A DNA stretch of 43,695 nt from an uncultured Bacteroidales bacterium (GCA_949289215.1 CASENC010000027.1:1-43695), one strand, 5' to 3'. Counted from the first letter of the stretch, positions 35,193-43,520 are shown. The notes: generated by a model from the sequence alone, not told the origin. A program made the numbers and translations.

Positions 35193-36473
35193 ATGAATAA
35201 ATACACGTTGCGACGTTATTTGCTATTCTTTGTCTCTCTTTTTGTAAACGCATTCGGTATTGTTTTTATAACAAAAGCCTTGTTGGGTACATCGCCCATA
35301 ACGAGTGTGACATATGTGTTGAGCCTGTTTACATCGCTGACCATGGGGCAATGGACCATAATACTGAACTTGTTGTTCATGCTGCTGGAATTGCCGTTCA
35401 TGACCAGGAAATATTTCAATGAAAACAAGCGGATGTATTTCCTGCAAGTGCCGATAACATTGTTTTTCGGCTGGTCTATCGACTTGTCGATGGGAATATT
35501 GTGGTGGCTCAATCCCGGGAACTATGTGATGCAGATATTATGCCTTGCCGTGGGATGCGTGATACTTGCCACAGGTATTGCGCTTGAAGTAAAGGCTAAT
35601 ATCGCCCTTGTGGCCGGAGAATTTTTCGTGGGGGCTATTTCCAAACGCGTCGGCAAGGAATTCGGTTTTGTGAAACTGGGCTTCGATATCACACTTGTGA
35701 TACTGGCTTGCGTGCTTTCATTGGCATTTATGGGAAAAATCGACGGTGTGCGTGAAGGCACTGTTATTGCTGCGCTTGTTGTGGGGCCTATAGTGCATTT
35801 CATAAGTCCGGCCTATAAAATATTTGACCGCTGGATTATGCAGGGTGGTGCAACTTCGGTTCCGGCCTGCGGTTCGGGGCATGTGGTGATAACTGTTGCC
35901 AGGGAATATGGCAGTGGCGGACGGGAATTGGGACAAATGATTGCAAAGCATTTGGGCATACAATGTTATGATAAGGAAATAATAGAACTTGCCGCCCAAA
36001 AGAGCGGGTTGACCCGGCGATATGTGTCGGCCAATGAGCAATCGGTCTCACCGCTATGGATAAAGAACCTTATTTTCCAAAATTACGAGTCGTTGCTCGA
36101 ACACAGTCTTTCGTCGAAAGATGCTCTTTTTGTGGCCGAGTGTCATGTAATTCGCGACATTGCGGCCAAGGGTAGCTGCGTGATAGTGGGGCGGTGTGCC
36201 GACTATGTGTTGAATGATTATCCGCACTTGGTAAAAGTGTTTTGTTACAGCGACACCGATAGCGAGGTTAGACGGTGCGTGGAAAAATATGGTGTGCCGC
36301 AGGATTTGGCTGCCGATGAGGTGCGCCGCATCAATCGAGCCCGGGAGGCGCATTGCGAATATTATACCGGCCGCAAATGGCGCGAGATGCACAATTACGA
36401 CCTGGTGGTGAATACCTCGTCGATGAGCATCGACACTGCCTGCTCGTTGGTAGAGGCATTGGCAAAACGCTGA
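35193..36473 (+). CDS. membrane domain (YczE/YitT-like) fused to a cytidylate-kinase-like domain
   Basis: A 426-residue fusion. Residues 1-215 contain about five or six transmembrane segments with LLGTSPITSVTYVLSLF, typical of the YczE/YitT-like integral membrane family. Residues 228-426 form a cytidylate-kinase-like domain: the nucleotide-binding segment is ITVAREYGSGGRELGQMIAK, where a P-loop-like GSGGREL replaces the classical GxxGxGK(S/T); CYDKEIIELAA and GSCVIVGRCADYVL follow in order, and the lid region has RINRAREAHCEYYTGRKW. Stand-alone proteins of both halves are common in Bacteroidetes. The fusion suggests a kinase held at the membrane near a transporter-like domain. Substrate unknown. 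It converges on the sigma-fusion gene with a 13-bp gap. Confidence 0.88.
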   Translation: MNKYTLRRYLLFFVSLFVNAFGIVFITKALLGTSPITSVTYVLSLFTSLTMGQWTIILNLLFMLLELPFMTRKYFNENKRMYFLQVPITLFFGWSIDLSMGILWWLNPGNYVMQILCLAVGCVILATGIALEVKANIALVAGEFFVGAISKRVGKEFGFVKLGFDITLVILACVLSLAFMGKIDGVREGTVIAALVVGPIVHFISPAYKIFDRWIMQGGATSVPACGSGHVVITVAREYGSGGRELGQMIAKHLGIQCYDKEIIELAAQKSGLTRRYVSANEQSVSPLWIKNLIFQNYESLLEHSLSSKDALFVAECHVIRDIAAKGSCVIVGRCADYVLNDYPHLVKVFCYSDTDSEVRRCVEKYGVPQDLAADEVRRINRAREAHCEYYTGRKWREMHNYDLVVNTSSMSIDTACSLVEALAKR

Positions 36474-36486
36474 TTAGTACAATTCG

Positions 36487-37929
36487 TCACCACGAGAATT
36501 TTATGCCTATTGGAACGTAGAAGTCAAGCTTGTTTTGTCCTTCAATGCTGCTGTTTATGTTGTATTTCAAGGCAGGTTCAATATACAAGCCGAAGTTCTT
36601 ACTGATGTTGTATTCAAATCCCACACCGCCGGAAATATAAAATTGTGTGGATGGCGTTTTGACTTCGGGAAGTTGGAGCATATATGGATTTTCGGTATTT
36701 GTATGCCGGTAGATAGGTATATCCATACCCACTTTTGCAGGAATGTAAATCGATGCCGCATTGAAATTAAGCAGATTATAGTTACAGCCAACGGATATGC
36801 CAATGTAGAAGGCTTTTAAACTTTGTTCCGCATAGGTTCCATTTGACCGGTATTCTATGTGGCATTTTGTACGTGTCATGTTCAGCCCTGTGTTTATGCT
36901 GATTTTGGAACTTATTTCGCGTTCGAGACTCATTCCGAATGTCAGCGGCATTTCAAATTTATAATCTGCCTTGATTGTGCTTTCTGTCGAAGATCCTATG
37001 CCGCCCCCCATGTTTGTCTGTGAGGAGAACCGATTGTGTGCATTGCCATAAGTGCTGTATGATATAGCTATGTGCCACTTGTTGCCGGTTGTCGGCATGT
37101 GTGACATGTCATAACCTGAATGATATTGCAAGCCCATGTCGGACGGCATGGCCGGCGAGATTGTTATATGGGACATCGAGTCGGTTGCGACAGTCGGGAT
37201 TTGGGCAATGTTTTTTTCTGTCATGCCGTTTCCTGTCTTGGTGGTGTCAGAACCGATTGTGGAGACCGGTGTTTGTAAGTTGACACTCTCGGGTTCCTCG
37301 TGTGGTACAGGCAATGCAATTGTCAATTTTTTGAGGTCGGGGGTGATTTCACGCTTGTTCAGCAAAATGAACATAAATGTAGCGGCTAATATTAGCAGAC
37401 CGTATAGGCCGGCGCGATATTCGCGTATCAATTTCTTCAATAGCTCTTTTGCATGGAAAAGTTGAGAAGATGAGGTGCCGGGTGCTATGCCTAAAATTTC
37501 ACTTATTTCCTTATGCGATTTGTTTTCGAGTACCGATAATCGGAATATGGTTTTATATCCCTTGGGCAGTTTATTGATAATGGCATCAAGTTCTTCGTAT
37601 GACAGTACATCGGCAATATCGGTCGAGTCGGCAATATCATTACTGTCGCTATCCAATGTGGAATAAATATCTAATTGTGATAAATATTGGATGGAAAGAT
37701 TTTTCATAATTGTTCCCATCCAATATTCCACTTTATTGTAATCTTTGATTTCTGAGATGTGCGTGAATATTATGACAAATCCGTCATGCAATATGTCGCG
37801 TGCAGTTTCTTCGTCTGGAATATATTTGCGAATAATGCCCAACATTCGCTTGGAATAGACAGAATACAACTCTTCCATGGCTTTTTTGTCGCCGGCGATG
37901 CATTGTTGTATCATTTCTGCCTTTGTCAT
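36487..37929 (-). CDS. ECF sigma factor fused to a transmembrane helix and outer-membrane beta-barrel
   Basis: One continuous 480-residue reading frame. Residues 8-85 form a sigma-2 domain (EETARDILHDGFVIIFTHI is the core promoter -10 recognition segment) and 112-168 a sigma-4 domain with the helix-turn-helix NKSHKEISEILGIAPGTSSS. A basic stretch (KKLIREYRAG) and one transmembrane helix (174-191, GLYGLLILAATFMFILLN) follow at once. Residues 192-283 are a Pro/Ser/Thr-rich linker. Residues 284-480 form an 8-10-stranded beta-barrel (GNKWHIAISYSTYG, YISGGVGFEYNIS) with the C-terminal signature PIGIKFSW of outer-membrane barrels. A sigma factor tethered across both membranes is implied. Dual membrane-spanning anti-sigma factors are known in Bacteroides; here the anti-sigma part seems replaced by the sigma factor itself. 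It follows a methyltransferase gene by 36 nt. Confidence 0.9.
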   Translation of the reverse strand: MTKAEMIQQCIAGDKKAMEELYSVYSKRMLGIIRKYIPDEETARDILHDGFVIIFTHISEIKDYNKVEYWMGTIMKNLSIQYLSQLDIYSTLDSDSNDIADSTDIADVLSYEELDAIINKLPKGYKTIFRLSVLENKSHKEISEILGIAPGTSSSQLFHAKELLKKLIREYRAGLYGLLILAATFMFILLNKREITPDLKKLTIALPVPHEEPESVNLQTPVSTIGSDTTKTGNGMTEKNIAQIPTVATDSMSHITISPAMPSDMGLQYHSGYDMSHMPTTGNKWHIAISYSTYGNAHNRFSSQTNMGGGIGSSTESTIKADYKFEMPLTFGMSLEREISSKISINTGLNMTRTKCHIEYRSNGTYAEQSLKAFYIGISVGCNYNLLNFNAASIYIPAKVGMDIPIYRHTNTENPYMLQLPEVKTPSTQFYISGGVGFEYNISKNFGLYIEPALKYNINSSIEGQNKLDFYVPIGIKFSW

Positions 37930-37965
37930 GTTTCAAGCGGATTGGGAAGACTATATCACATAGCC

Positions 37966-38751
37966 TTATGGTTTAGGTTGTAATATACAAATAAATGCCG
38001 ATGTAACGAAATCTCTGAAATATGGAATTCGCGAGATTGCGGAGTTAAGTTTCTGTGGCTTAATACCGAACTTTTGCTTGTAATGGGGATTGATGAGCCA
38101 CAGTTCTTGGTCTGATATGCCTAATTTGCTTTGATTTATGAGCTTATGAAATTGATTGATTGATACCGATGTGCTTCTTATATCCATGAGTTCTTTAATG
38201 CATTCGTTAGTTTCTTTTCCTAAATTTAGCAACTTGCGGTAAATGAGTTTAGGAAGAAGATGGATGAATGGCGAATGTGATAAAAAGCAATTTCGGCATA
38301 TCTGTTGATGACCACCAAAAGGCATTCGCCACGGCGGAAAAGCCAGAAACACCACGCCTTCGGGTTTTAAATGACTGTAACAAAAATCCAGCAATTCGGC
38401 TTTTGTCGATATGTGTTCGAACACGTCATGGCACAATATTATGTCGAATTGCTTGCTTGGTGAGTAATCAAATATATTGTCATTTATGAACTCTGCTGCA
38501 CACCCATTTGAACTGAAAAATTCCTTTGCCTGCCTGATGCGGTTGGCAGATATGTCAATCCCTGTTACTTTGCATCCAGCCTTGGCGAACGGGAGCAGGT
38601 TCCCACCCTCGCCGCAGCCAATTTCCAATATCTCGGTGCCGGCATTTATGTCGTGGAATTTCCTAATGTATGGCATAAAATATTCTTGGGTGGTTGCAGC
38701 CAGTTCCGAGAAATATCTAAACCGGTCGGTGTGCCTGTTTTGCATATACAA
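37966..38751 (-). CDS. class I SAM-dependent methyltransferase
   Basis: A 261-residue cytoplasmic protein with a Rossmann methyltransferase domain. Motif I is EILEIGCGEGGNLLPFA (about 40-56), motif II is VTGIDISANRI, and the acidic motif IILCHDVFEHIS follows. The second half is helical, with HQQICRNCFLSHS and NPHYKQKFGIKP, as in small-molecule or lipid/glycan methyltransferases of the UbiE/COQ5 type. Substrate unknown. It lies 36 nt before the sigma-barrel fusion gene on the same strand and may be in its operon, the only adjacent gene on that strand. I saw no clear promoter within 38752-38900. Confidence 0.88.
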   Translation of the reverse strand: MYMQNRHTDRFRYFSELAATTQEYFMPYIRKFHDINAGTEILEIGCGEGGNLLPFAKAGCKVTGIDISANRIRQAKEFFSSNGCAAEFINDNIFDYSPSKQFDIILCHDVFEHISTKAELLDFCYSHLKPEGVVFLAFPPWRMPFGGHQQICRNCFLSHSPFIHLLPKLIYRKLLNLGKETNECIKELMDIRSTSVSINQFHKLINQSKLGISDQELWLINPHYKQKFGIKPQKLNSAISRIPYFRDFVTSAFICILQPKP

Positions 38752-39111
38752 TTACATATTTGTGAGGCGCGTATTTAATTGTTGCACCGTTTAGTTTTTA
38801 ACTCTATTTATAAGAGAGAAAAAAGTGCTAAATACTGCATGAACCGAAATAAAAAATTTATTGGAGTAAATGCTAAAATATGCATTTTACATAATATACA
38901 GTATATCAACAGAATATGACGGTAAAATGTTTTAAGACTTGCTATGTGCAAAAATAGTTCTGCTACCAAATTGATTCTTTCACAGATGTTATTTGGCGTT
39001 ATATGTACTATACGATATGCTTAATTACCACCTTGTGTTGTGGTGAACATTGGTGTACTTTATTTGTTAGATGGAGAGTATTAGTGAAATGTCAAAGAAT
39101 TGGAAACCGAT
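38752..39111. other. AT-rich intergenic region without a recognisable gene
   Basis: About 360 bp between the methyltransferase start and the terminator of the flavin reductase gene. It has short A/T-rich repeats (atatgcatttt, taaaatat) and no open reading frame with family features or base use like its neighbours. It must hold the promoter for the methyltransferase-sigma fusion pair, but I found no consensus TAnnTTTG on the minus strand, so a non-primary sigma factor may be used. Confidence 0.5.
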
Positions 39112-39139
39112 ACAAAAAAGGGCGGCTGCCGAGCCGCCC
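39112..39139 (-). terminator. terminator of the flavin reductase gene
   Basis: gggcggct and agccgccc form a perfect 8-bp G+C-rich stem with a 4-nt loop (39120-39139). On the minus strand it is followed by CTTTTTTG. It lies 17 nt after the flavin reductase stop codon. Confidence 0.9.
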
Positions 39140-39156
39140 CATGTAGTTCATGACAA

Positions 39157-39666
39157 TTATTGTTTGTAGGCATTCATGATTTCAAGCACATACACGTCGT
39201 GGTAGCCGCCTTTTGCGCCATACCATTTTTCAAGCGAGCCATCAATGAAACATTCCGGCTTTAAGTTGTCTTTGTATAACTTGCGACATTCGAGCGTAAG
39301 GCGCGATTGCTCGTAGGCGATGCCGCCTGTTTCGGTCTCCACCGGTCGCAGTCCGGTTTCTTTCACTTTGTCGCAGTCACGACCCGACTTGCTGCCGCAG
39401 AGGTTGTAAATTTCCCTTGCTTCGTTGCTGTTGCCGAGGAACGAAAGGGTAACACAGTCGTTTTTTTCCACGAATTCATGTGTGTAACGTTCCGGCCTGA
39501 CAAATATTACGGCTACAGGCTTGTTCCACAGCCACCCCAGACAGCCCCATGATGCCGTCATCATGTTGAAACCGTCTTTTTTATTGCCTGACGTTATCAA
39601 TACCCATTCTTTCCCTATGAGGTCAAATACATTGTCGTTCAACGTCTTAATATCAATCTTTTCCAT
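39157..39666 (-). CDS. flavin reductase family protein (FMN-binding split barrel)
   Basis: A 169-residue cytoplasmic protein. The split-barrel flavin-binding features are VLITSGNKKDGFNMMTASWG and KPVAVIFVRPERYTHEF, followed by NDCVTLSFLG and a C-terminal LEIMNAYKQ. Small Bacteroidetes members of this family reduce or bind FMN; partners are usually unknown. It is divergent from a NimA-like gene, with a 78-bp interval containing a symmetric promoter, so both flavin-dependent genes are probably regulated together, for example in response to oxidants. Confidence 0.9.
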   Translation of the reverse strand: MEKIDIKTLNDNVFDLIGKEWVLITSGNKKDGFNMMTASWGCLGWLWNKPVAVIFVRPERYTHEFVEKNDCVTLSFLGNSNEAREIYNLCGSKSGRDCDKVKETGLRPVETETGGIAYEQSRLTLECRKLYKDNLKPECFIDGSLEKWYGAKGGYHDVYVLEIMNAYKQ

Positions 39667-39691
39667 AATGCGTGAAATTGAGATTATATGG

Positions 39692-39720
39692 CAAAATTAC
39701 TGTTTTTTTCAGTAATTTTG
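39692..39720. promoter_or_regulatory. symmetric divergent promoter between flavin reductase and NimA-like genes
   Basis: Caaaattactg (39692-39702) and cagtaattttg (39710-39720) are perfect reverse complements separated by seven T. The outer halves are TAATTTTG on each strand, that is, one -7 element pointing each way. The start points would fall near 39685 (minus) and 39727 (plus), 18-20 nt from each start codon. This would let one bound protein control both genes. Confidence 0.6.
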
Positions 39721-39744
39721 TTTGTAAAAACAGAAAGTGTAGTT

Positions 39745-40230
39745 ATGAGACGTAGCGACAGAGAGATTACCGGGCACAAAGAGATAATGGAAATCATAGG
39801 ACGGTGTGATGTGTGCCGGTTGGCGTTAAACGATGATGTTGAGGGTATCCCTTACATTTTACCACTTAATTTCGGATATGAGGAAGATGCCGACGGATGT
39901 GTCACATTATATTTTCATGGAGCCACCGAGGGTTATAAATATGATGTAATAGCCCGTGACCCGCGTGCGGCTTTTGAAATGGATTGCGACCACAGGCTTG
40001 CATCAAATCGTGAACGCGGTTATTGCACAATGGAATACAGCAGTGTCATAGGACGTGGGAAAATTGAAATCATTACCGACAGGGAGCAGAAAATAAGGGC
40101 ATTGACAATATTGACCGACAATTACCATGCCGAGCATTTCGAGTATAACCCACAAGCAGTGGACCGCACCACGGTGATGGCTTTAAGGGTGGAGAAGTTT
40201 ACTGCCAAGCGGCGCATGGTGAAACAATAG
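39745..40230 (+). CDS. NimA-like pyridoxamine-phosphate-oxidase-fold protein
   Basis: A 161-residue protein with the PNPOx-like split barrel. It starts RRSDREITGHKEIMEIIGRC and has VEGIPYILPLNFGYE, LYFHGATEGYKYDVIA and RGYCTMEYSSVIGRGKIEII. Homologues called NimA reduce 5-nitroimidazoles, so a role in nitro-compound or oxidant handling is possible, but most family members have no such proof. I chose ATG 39745 because the promoter lies downstream of the earlier in-frame ATG 39688. It is divergent from the flavin reductase gene. Confidence 0.88.
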   Translation: MRRSDREITGHKEIMEIIGRCDVCRLALNDDVEGIPYILPLNFGYEEDADGCVTLYFHGATEGYKYDVIARDPRAAFEMDCDHRLASNRERGYCTMEYSSVIGRGKIEIITDREQKIRALTILTDNYHAEHFEYNPQAVDRTTVMALRVEKFTAKRRMVKQ

Positions 40231-40244
40231 GGTGCATATGGTGG

Positions 40245-40964
40245 TTATTTCCCGGTGACCGGGATTGTTTTCAGGCGGCCAAAGTGGTGTGAATTTATCT
40301 CGGACGGTGTACCTGTAAAGTAAACCTTTCCGGGGCCGCTGCCGCGAGTGGTGAGTGAGCCGCCATTTACCAGGCAGTATATCGAACCTGTGCCGATTAT
40401 GCGGCAATTAACATCGGTCGCAATAAGGCCGTTTGCGTCGATCATGCCTGTACCGGTGCATTTAAGTGAAGCTTTGTCGCATTTGCCCGATACGGATATC
40501 ATTCCTTTCCCGGTGAAGATTTTTGCATCCACTTCGGTTGCCGATATGCCTGTGGCTATTATCCGGCCGTTGTCCGAGAGCTTCAGCCTTATTTTTCCCG
40601 GAGTTTCAACATTTTCGACAAGCAGGGTGCTGTCGGCCTTGTTCTCCAATTCTTCTATTGCGCTTGAATATACTGTGATGTGTGGCAAGGTGCTGTCGGT
40701 GATGGCATATTCGGTCACCATTTGCATCGTCAGTGTTGATTTGTTGTTCTTGAATATCAATGAACTGGCCTCGCTTTGCGTGGCCGTGAACACGGCAAGG
40801 CCGGCCGAGTCGGCATTGCACCGATATGTGACATTAAGGCCGTCGGTGATTTTCAATCTGACGAAATCTCCCACTTCTACTATATATTTCCGGGAGGTTT
40901 CTTGTGCCGATGCGGTAAACAATGTTGCAACGGCAATGCAGGCAATTAGCAAAAAATGTTTCAT
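40245..40964 (-). CDS. exported GIN-domain protein (DUF2807)
   Basis: A 239-residue protein with a signal peptide (MKHFLLIACIAVATLF, cut near ASAQ). The mature part is a series of beta-helix-like repeats with D/N-x-(V/A)-x-(V/I)-x-(G/S) periodicity: VGDFVRLKITDGLNVTYRC, PHITVYSSAIEELENKADS, ATGISATEVDAKIFTGKG and IIGTGSIYCLVNGG. This is the head GIN (putative adhesin, DUF2807) fold found in many Bacteroidetes envelope proteins. Function unknown. ATG 40964 is preferred because it gives the better signal peptide; ATG 40973 is also possible. It lies 21 nt after the dus stop codon, so the pair is co-transcribed. Confidence 0.86.
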   Translation of the reverse strand: MKHFLLIACIAVATLFTASAQETSRKYIVEVGDFVRLKITDGLNVTYRCNADSAGLAVFTATQSEASSLIFKNNKSTLTMQMVTEYAITDSTLPHITVYSSAIEELENKADSTLLVENVETPGKIRLKLSDNGRIIATGISATEVDAKIFTGKGMISVSGKCDKASLKCTGTGMIDANGLIATDVNCRIIGTGSIYCLVNGGSLTTRGSGPGKVYFTGTPSEINSHHFGRLKTIPVTGK

Positions 40965-40985
40965 CGCACACAATATACATTGATG

Positions 40986-41969
40986 TTACTGTTGTAAGTA
41001 TCGTTCTTCAATCATGTCGAGGATAGAGTCAAGCTCGGCGTAGGTTTCGGCACGCAACATGGCGATGCGAGTTTCACGGAAGTTTGGTATCCCCTTGAAC
41101 AGCGGCGTTGCTGCCAGGTGGCGGCGTATGTGCAATATGCCGCGGTACTCGTCGATGCGGTCGATGCTTTCCCGTATTTGCCGCCTAAGCAATGTCATCT
41201 TTTCGGCCACCGTGATTGTAGGCAGCGACCCGTGTTGCATGAAATGCTTCATTTCCTTGAATATCCACGGTGCGCCTATCGAGGCACGTCCCACCATTAT
41301 ACCGTCCACGCCGTAACGGTCGAAGTGTTCTACCAAAGCCTGCGGCGTGGTAATGTCGCCGTTGCCTATGATGGGAATGGTGATGCGCGGGTTGTTTTTC
41401 ACCTCGCCGATAAGCGTCCAGTCGGCGTGGCCTGTGTACATCTGGCTGCGAGTGCGTCCGTGTATGGTCAAAGCCTGTATCCCGCAATCTTGCAATTGCT
41501 CGGCAAGGGTTGTGATTATCATGTTTTCACAATCCCAGCCAAGGCGGGTTTTCACCGTCACCGGGATTTTCACGGCATTTACAACGGCTCGGGTAATGTC
41601 GAGCATGAGTGGTATGTTACGCAACATTCCGCTGCCGGCACCTTTTGATGCCACTTTTTTTACCGGGCAACCGAAGTTGATGTCGAGCACGTCGGGGTTG
41701 GCGGCTTCAGCTATACGCGCCGCTTCAACCATCGAGTCGATGTCACGTCCGTAAATCTGTATCGCTGCCGGACGTTCGGCAGGGTTGATGCTCAACTTGC
41801 GTGTGGTGCTGTCAATGTTGCGTATCAGTGCGTCGGCCGACACAAATTCGGTATATACCATGTCGGCCCCCTGCTCGCGGCAAATAAGCCTGAACGAAGG
41901 GTCGGTCACATCTTCCATAGGTGCAAGCAGCACCGGACGTTCGCCTAAGTCTATATTTCCAATTCTCAT
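40986..41969 (-). CDS. dusB: tRNA-dihydrouridine synthase, DusB type
   Basis: A 327-residue FMN enzyme that reduces uridine to dihydrouridine in tRNA. The barrel starts LLAPMEDVTDPSFRLICR. The catalytic Cys is in LDINFGCPVKKVASKGAGSG, and the substrate and FMN segments VKTRLGWD, TIHGRTRSQMYTGHADW, IPIIGNGDI and GIMVGRASIGAPW are all in place. C-terminal helices follow. Bacterial DusB usually modifies U17 or nearby in the D-loop; the exact site here is a guess. Located upstream of the GIN-domain gene. CAAAATTA at 41977-41984 looks like a -7 element, but it would leave almost no leader. Confidence 0.95.
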   Translation of the reverse strand: MRIGNIDLGERPVLLAPMEDVTDPSFRLICREQGADMVYTEFVSADALIRNIDSTTRKLSINPAERPAAIQIYGRDIDSMVEAARIAEAANPDVLDINFGCPVKKVASKGAGSGMLRNIPLMLDITRAVVNAVKIPVTVKTRLGWDCENMIITTLAEQLQDCGIQALTIHGRTRSQMYTGHADWTLIGEVKNNPRITIPIIGNGDITTPQALVEHFDRYGVDGIMVGRASIGAPWIFKEMKHFMQHGSLPTITVAEKMTLLRRQIRESIDRIDEYRGILHIRRHLAATPLFKGIPNFRETRIAMLRAETYAELDSILDMIEERYLQQ

Positions 41970-42111
41970 ACGTTTGCAAAATTACTGCAAATCTGCGTCA
42001 TGACGAAATACCATTACCCTTTGTAATAATTATTCGGAAAAATAGGATATGTTTGTCCTTGGCATTCGGGTAATTTTATGTAATTTTATCCTTTGAAAAA
42101 TTAAAATCGGT

Positions 42112-43092
42112 ATGGGAAAAGCAAAAATATTGTCGGTTCTGTTATCGGCATTAATGTTAGGTTGTGGTATGTCGGTTGCACAAAGGTTGGTGCGCCCGTC
42201 GGCATTAAAGCCGGGCGACACGGTGGCCATTATCAGTCCGGCAAGTGCCTGCAAGGCGAAATATATTACTGGGGCTTGCGGTGTGTTAAGGGATTGGGGG
42301 TATGTGCCGGTGGTGTGGAAACACGCACTTGGCAAGCACGGGTCGTTTGCAGGAACCATCGACGAACGCAAAAGCGACCTTGTGGACGTAATCACCGACC
42401 CCTCGGTAAAAGCCATATTGTGCTCGCGTGGTGGTTATGGCTCGGTGCAGGAATTGTGTGAAATGGATTTAGCCCTGTTTGCACGTCACCCTAAGTGGCT
42501 GATTGGCTACAGCGACATAACGGCCATGCACGGTGCCATTACCTCGCAAGGCGTGATGAGCATTCACGGGCCTATGGGGGAACATTTGACCAAATTTGCC
42601 GGGGCCGACTCATGCAGCATGGCATTGCGCAATATACTTTCGGGCAAGATGCCCCATTATAAGGTGGCTGCCGATTCTCGCAATCGCATGGGAAAAGCAT
42701 CGGGATTGTTGCTTGGCGGCAACCTTGCCTTGCTTAACAGCTTCACGGCGTCACCCATCGATATGCTGTCGAATTATGACGACTGCGACGTGATATTGTT
42801 TGTCGAAGATGTCGGCGAGTCGCTCGAACGCCTTAACAGATTGTTTTACACGTTGAGGGTGAATGGTACCTTTGATCGCATAAAAGGCTTGATTGTCGGG
42901 TCGTTTTCCGATGTGAAATACACCGACGATTTCCCCCACGTATATGACATGGTTAAGAGCATAGTCGATGCTTATGATTTTCCTGTAGCCTATGGCTTCC
43001 CTGTGGGGCATACCGATGATAACTACCCGATGGTTGAAGGTGCCAGGGTGACGCTTACGGTGAACGAGAACGGTACCGAACTGGAGTTTTAA
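42112..43092 (+). CDS. LD-carboxypeptidase, family S66
   Basis: A 326-residue serine peptidase that trims the terminal D-Ala from tetrapeptide stems during peptidoglycan recycling. The catalytic triad is complete: Ser134 in LIGYSDITAMHG, Glu231 in ILFVEDVGESLER and His299 in YGFPVGHTDDNYP. The N-terminus is a signal peptide: either a lipoprotein signal with Cys18 (LSALMLGC) or cleavage after SVAQ; both would put it in the periplasm, unlike the cytoplasmic E. coli LdcA. RPSALKPGDTVAIISPAS is the usual start of the mature enzyme. It stands alone on the plus strand. Confidence 0.94.
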   Translation: MGKAKILSVLLSALMLGCGMSVAQRLVRPSALKPGDTVAIISPASACKAKYITGACGVLRDWGYVPVVWKHALGKHGSFAGTIDERKSDLVDVITDPSVKAILCSRGGYGSVQELCEMDLALFARHPKWLIGYSDITAMHGAITSQGVMSIHGPMGEHLTKFAGADSCSMALRNILSGKMPHYKVAADSRNRMGKASGLLLGGNLALLNSFTASPIDMLSNYDDCDVILFVEDVGESLERLNRLFYTLRVNGTFDRIKGLIVGSFSDVKYTDDFPHVYDMVKSIVDAYDFPVAYGFPVGHTDDNYPMVEGARVTLTVNENGTELEF

Positions 43093-43174
43093 CTCTTGTT
43101 GATGTTAATGCACATTATTTTATTCAATAAGCCGAAAAGATTAACAATCGTAAGTAAAAAACCGAGTTTTTTCT

Positions 43175-43205
43175 TTTGTTTTGATTGATGCTTGCACTAT
43201 ATTTG
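43175..43205 (+). promoter_or_regulatory. promoter of the DUF2795 gene
   Basis: TTTG (43175-43178), 19 nt, TATATTTG (43198-43205), a full consensus match. The start point would be near 43210, which excludes the upstream in-frame ATG at 43181 as the gene start. Confidence 0.75.
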
Positions 43206-43246
43206 CGCAAAATTTTCAGACTTATAATCTTAAACACCGAAACACT

Positions 43247-43468
43247 ATGTATTGGACATTGGAACTTGCTACAAAACTTGAAGATGCACCATGGCCGGCA
43301 ACCAAAGAAGAACTTATCGACTATGCCATGCGCTCGGGTGCGCCGCTCGAAGTAATCGAGAACCTTCAAGAAATGGAAGATGAAGGTGAAACTTACGAAA
43401 GCATAGAAGATATCTGGCCCGACTATCCCAGTAAAGACGACTTCTTCTTCGATGAGGAAGAATATTGA
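43247..43468 (+). CDS. DUF2795 family small acidic protein
   Basis: A 73-residue protein. The conserved Bacteroidetes form is seen throughout: MYWTLELATKLEDAPWPATK, EELIDYAMRSGAPLEVIENL and a very acidic tail ESIEDIWPDYPSKDDFFFDE. The family (DUF2795) is widespread and unknown in function; the helix around IENLQ resembles the fold seen in small cytoplasmic regulators. Start 43247 is chosen because it is downstream of the predicted start point and the family starts MYWTLELA. It has its own promoter and terminator, and no operon partner. Confidence 0.9.
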   Translation: MYWTLELATKLEDAPWPATKEELIDYAMRSGAPLEVIENLQEMEDEGETYESIEDIWPDYPSKDDFFFDEEEY

Positions 43469-43520
43469 TCTACTCTGAATTATTGGTGTCCGGTAAAAAA
43501 CATTAAGGCAAAAAATTCAT

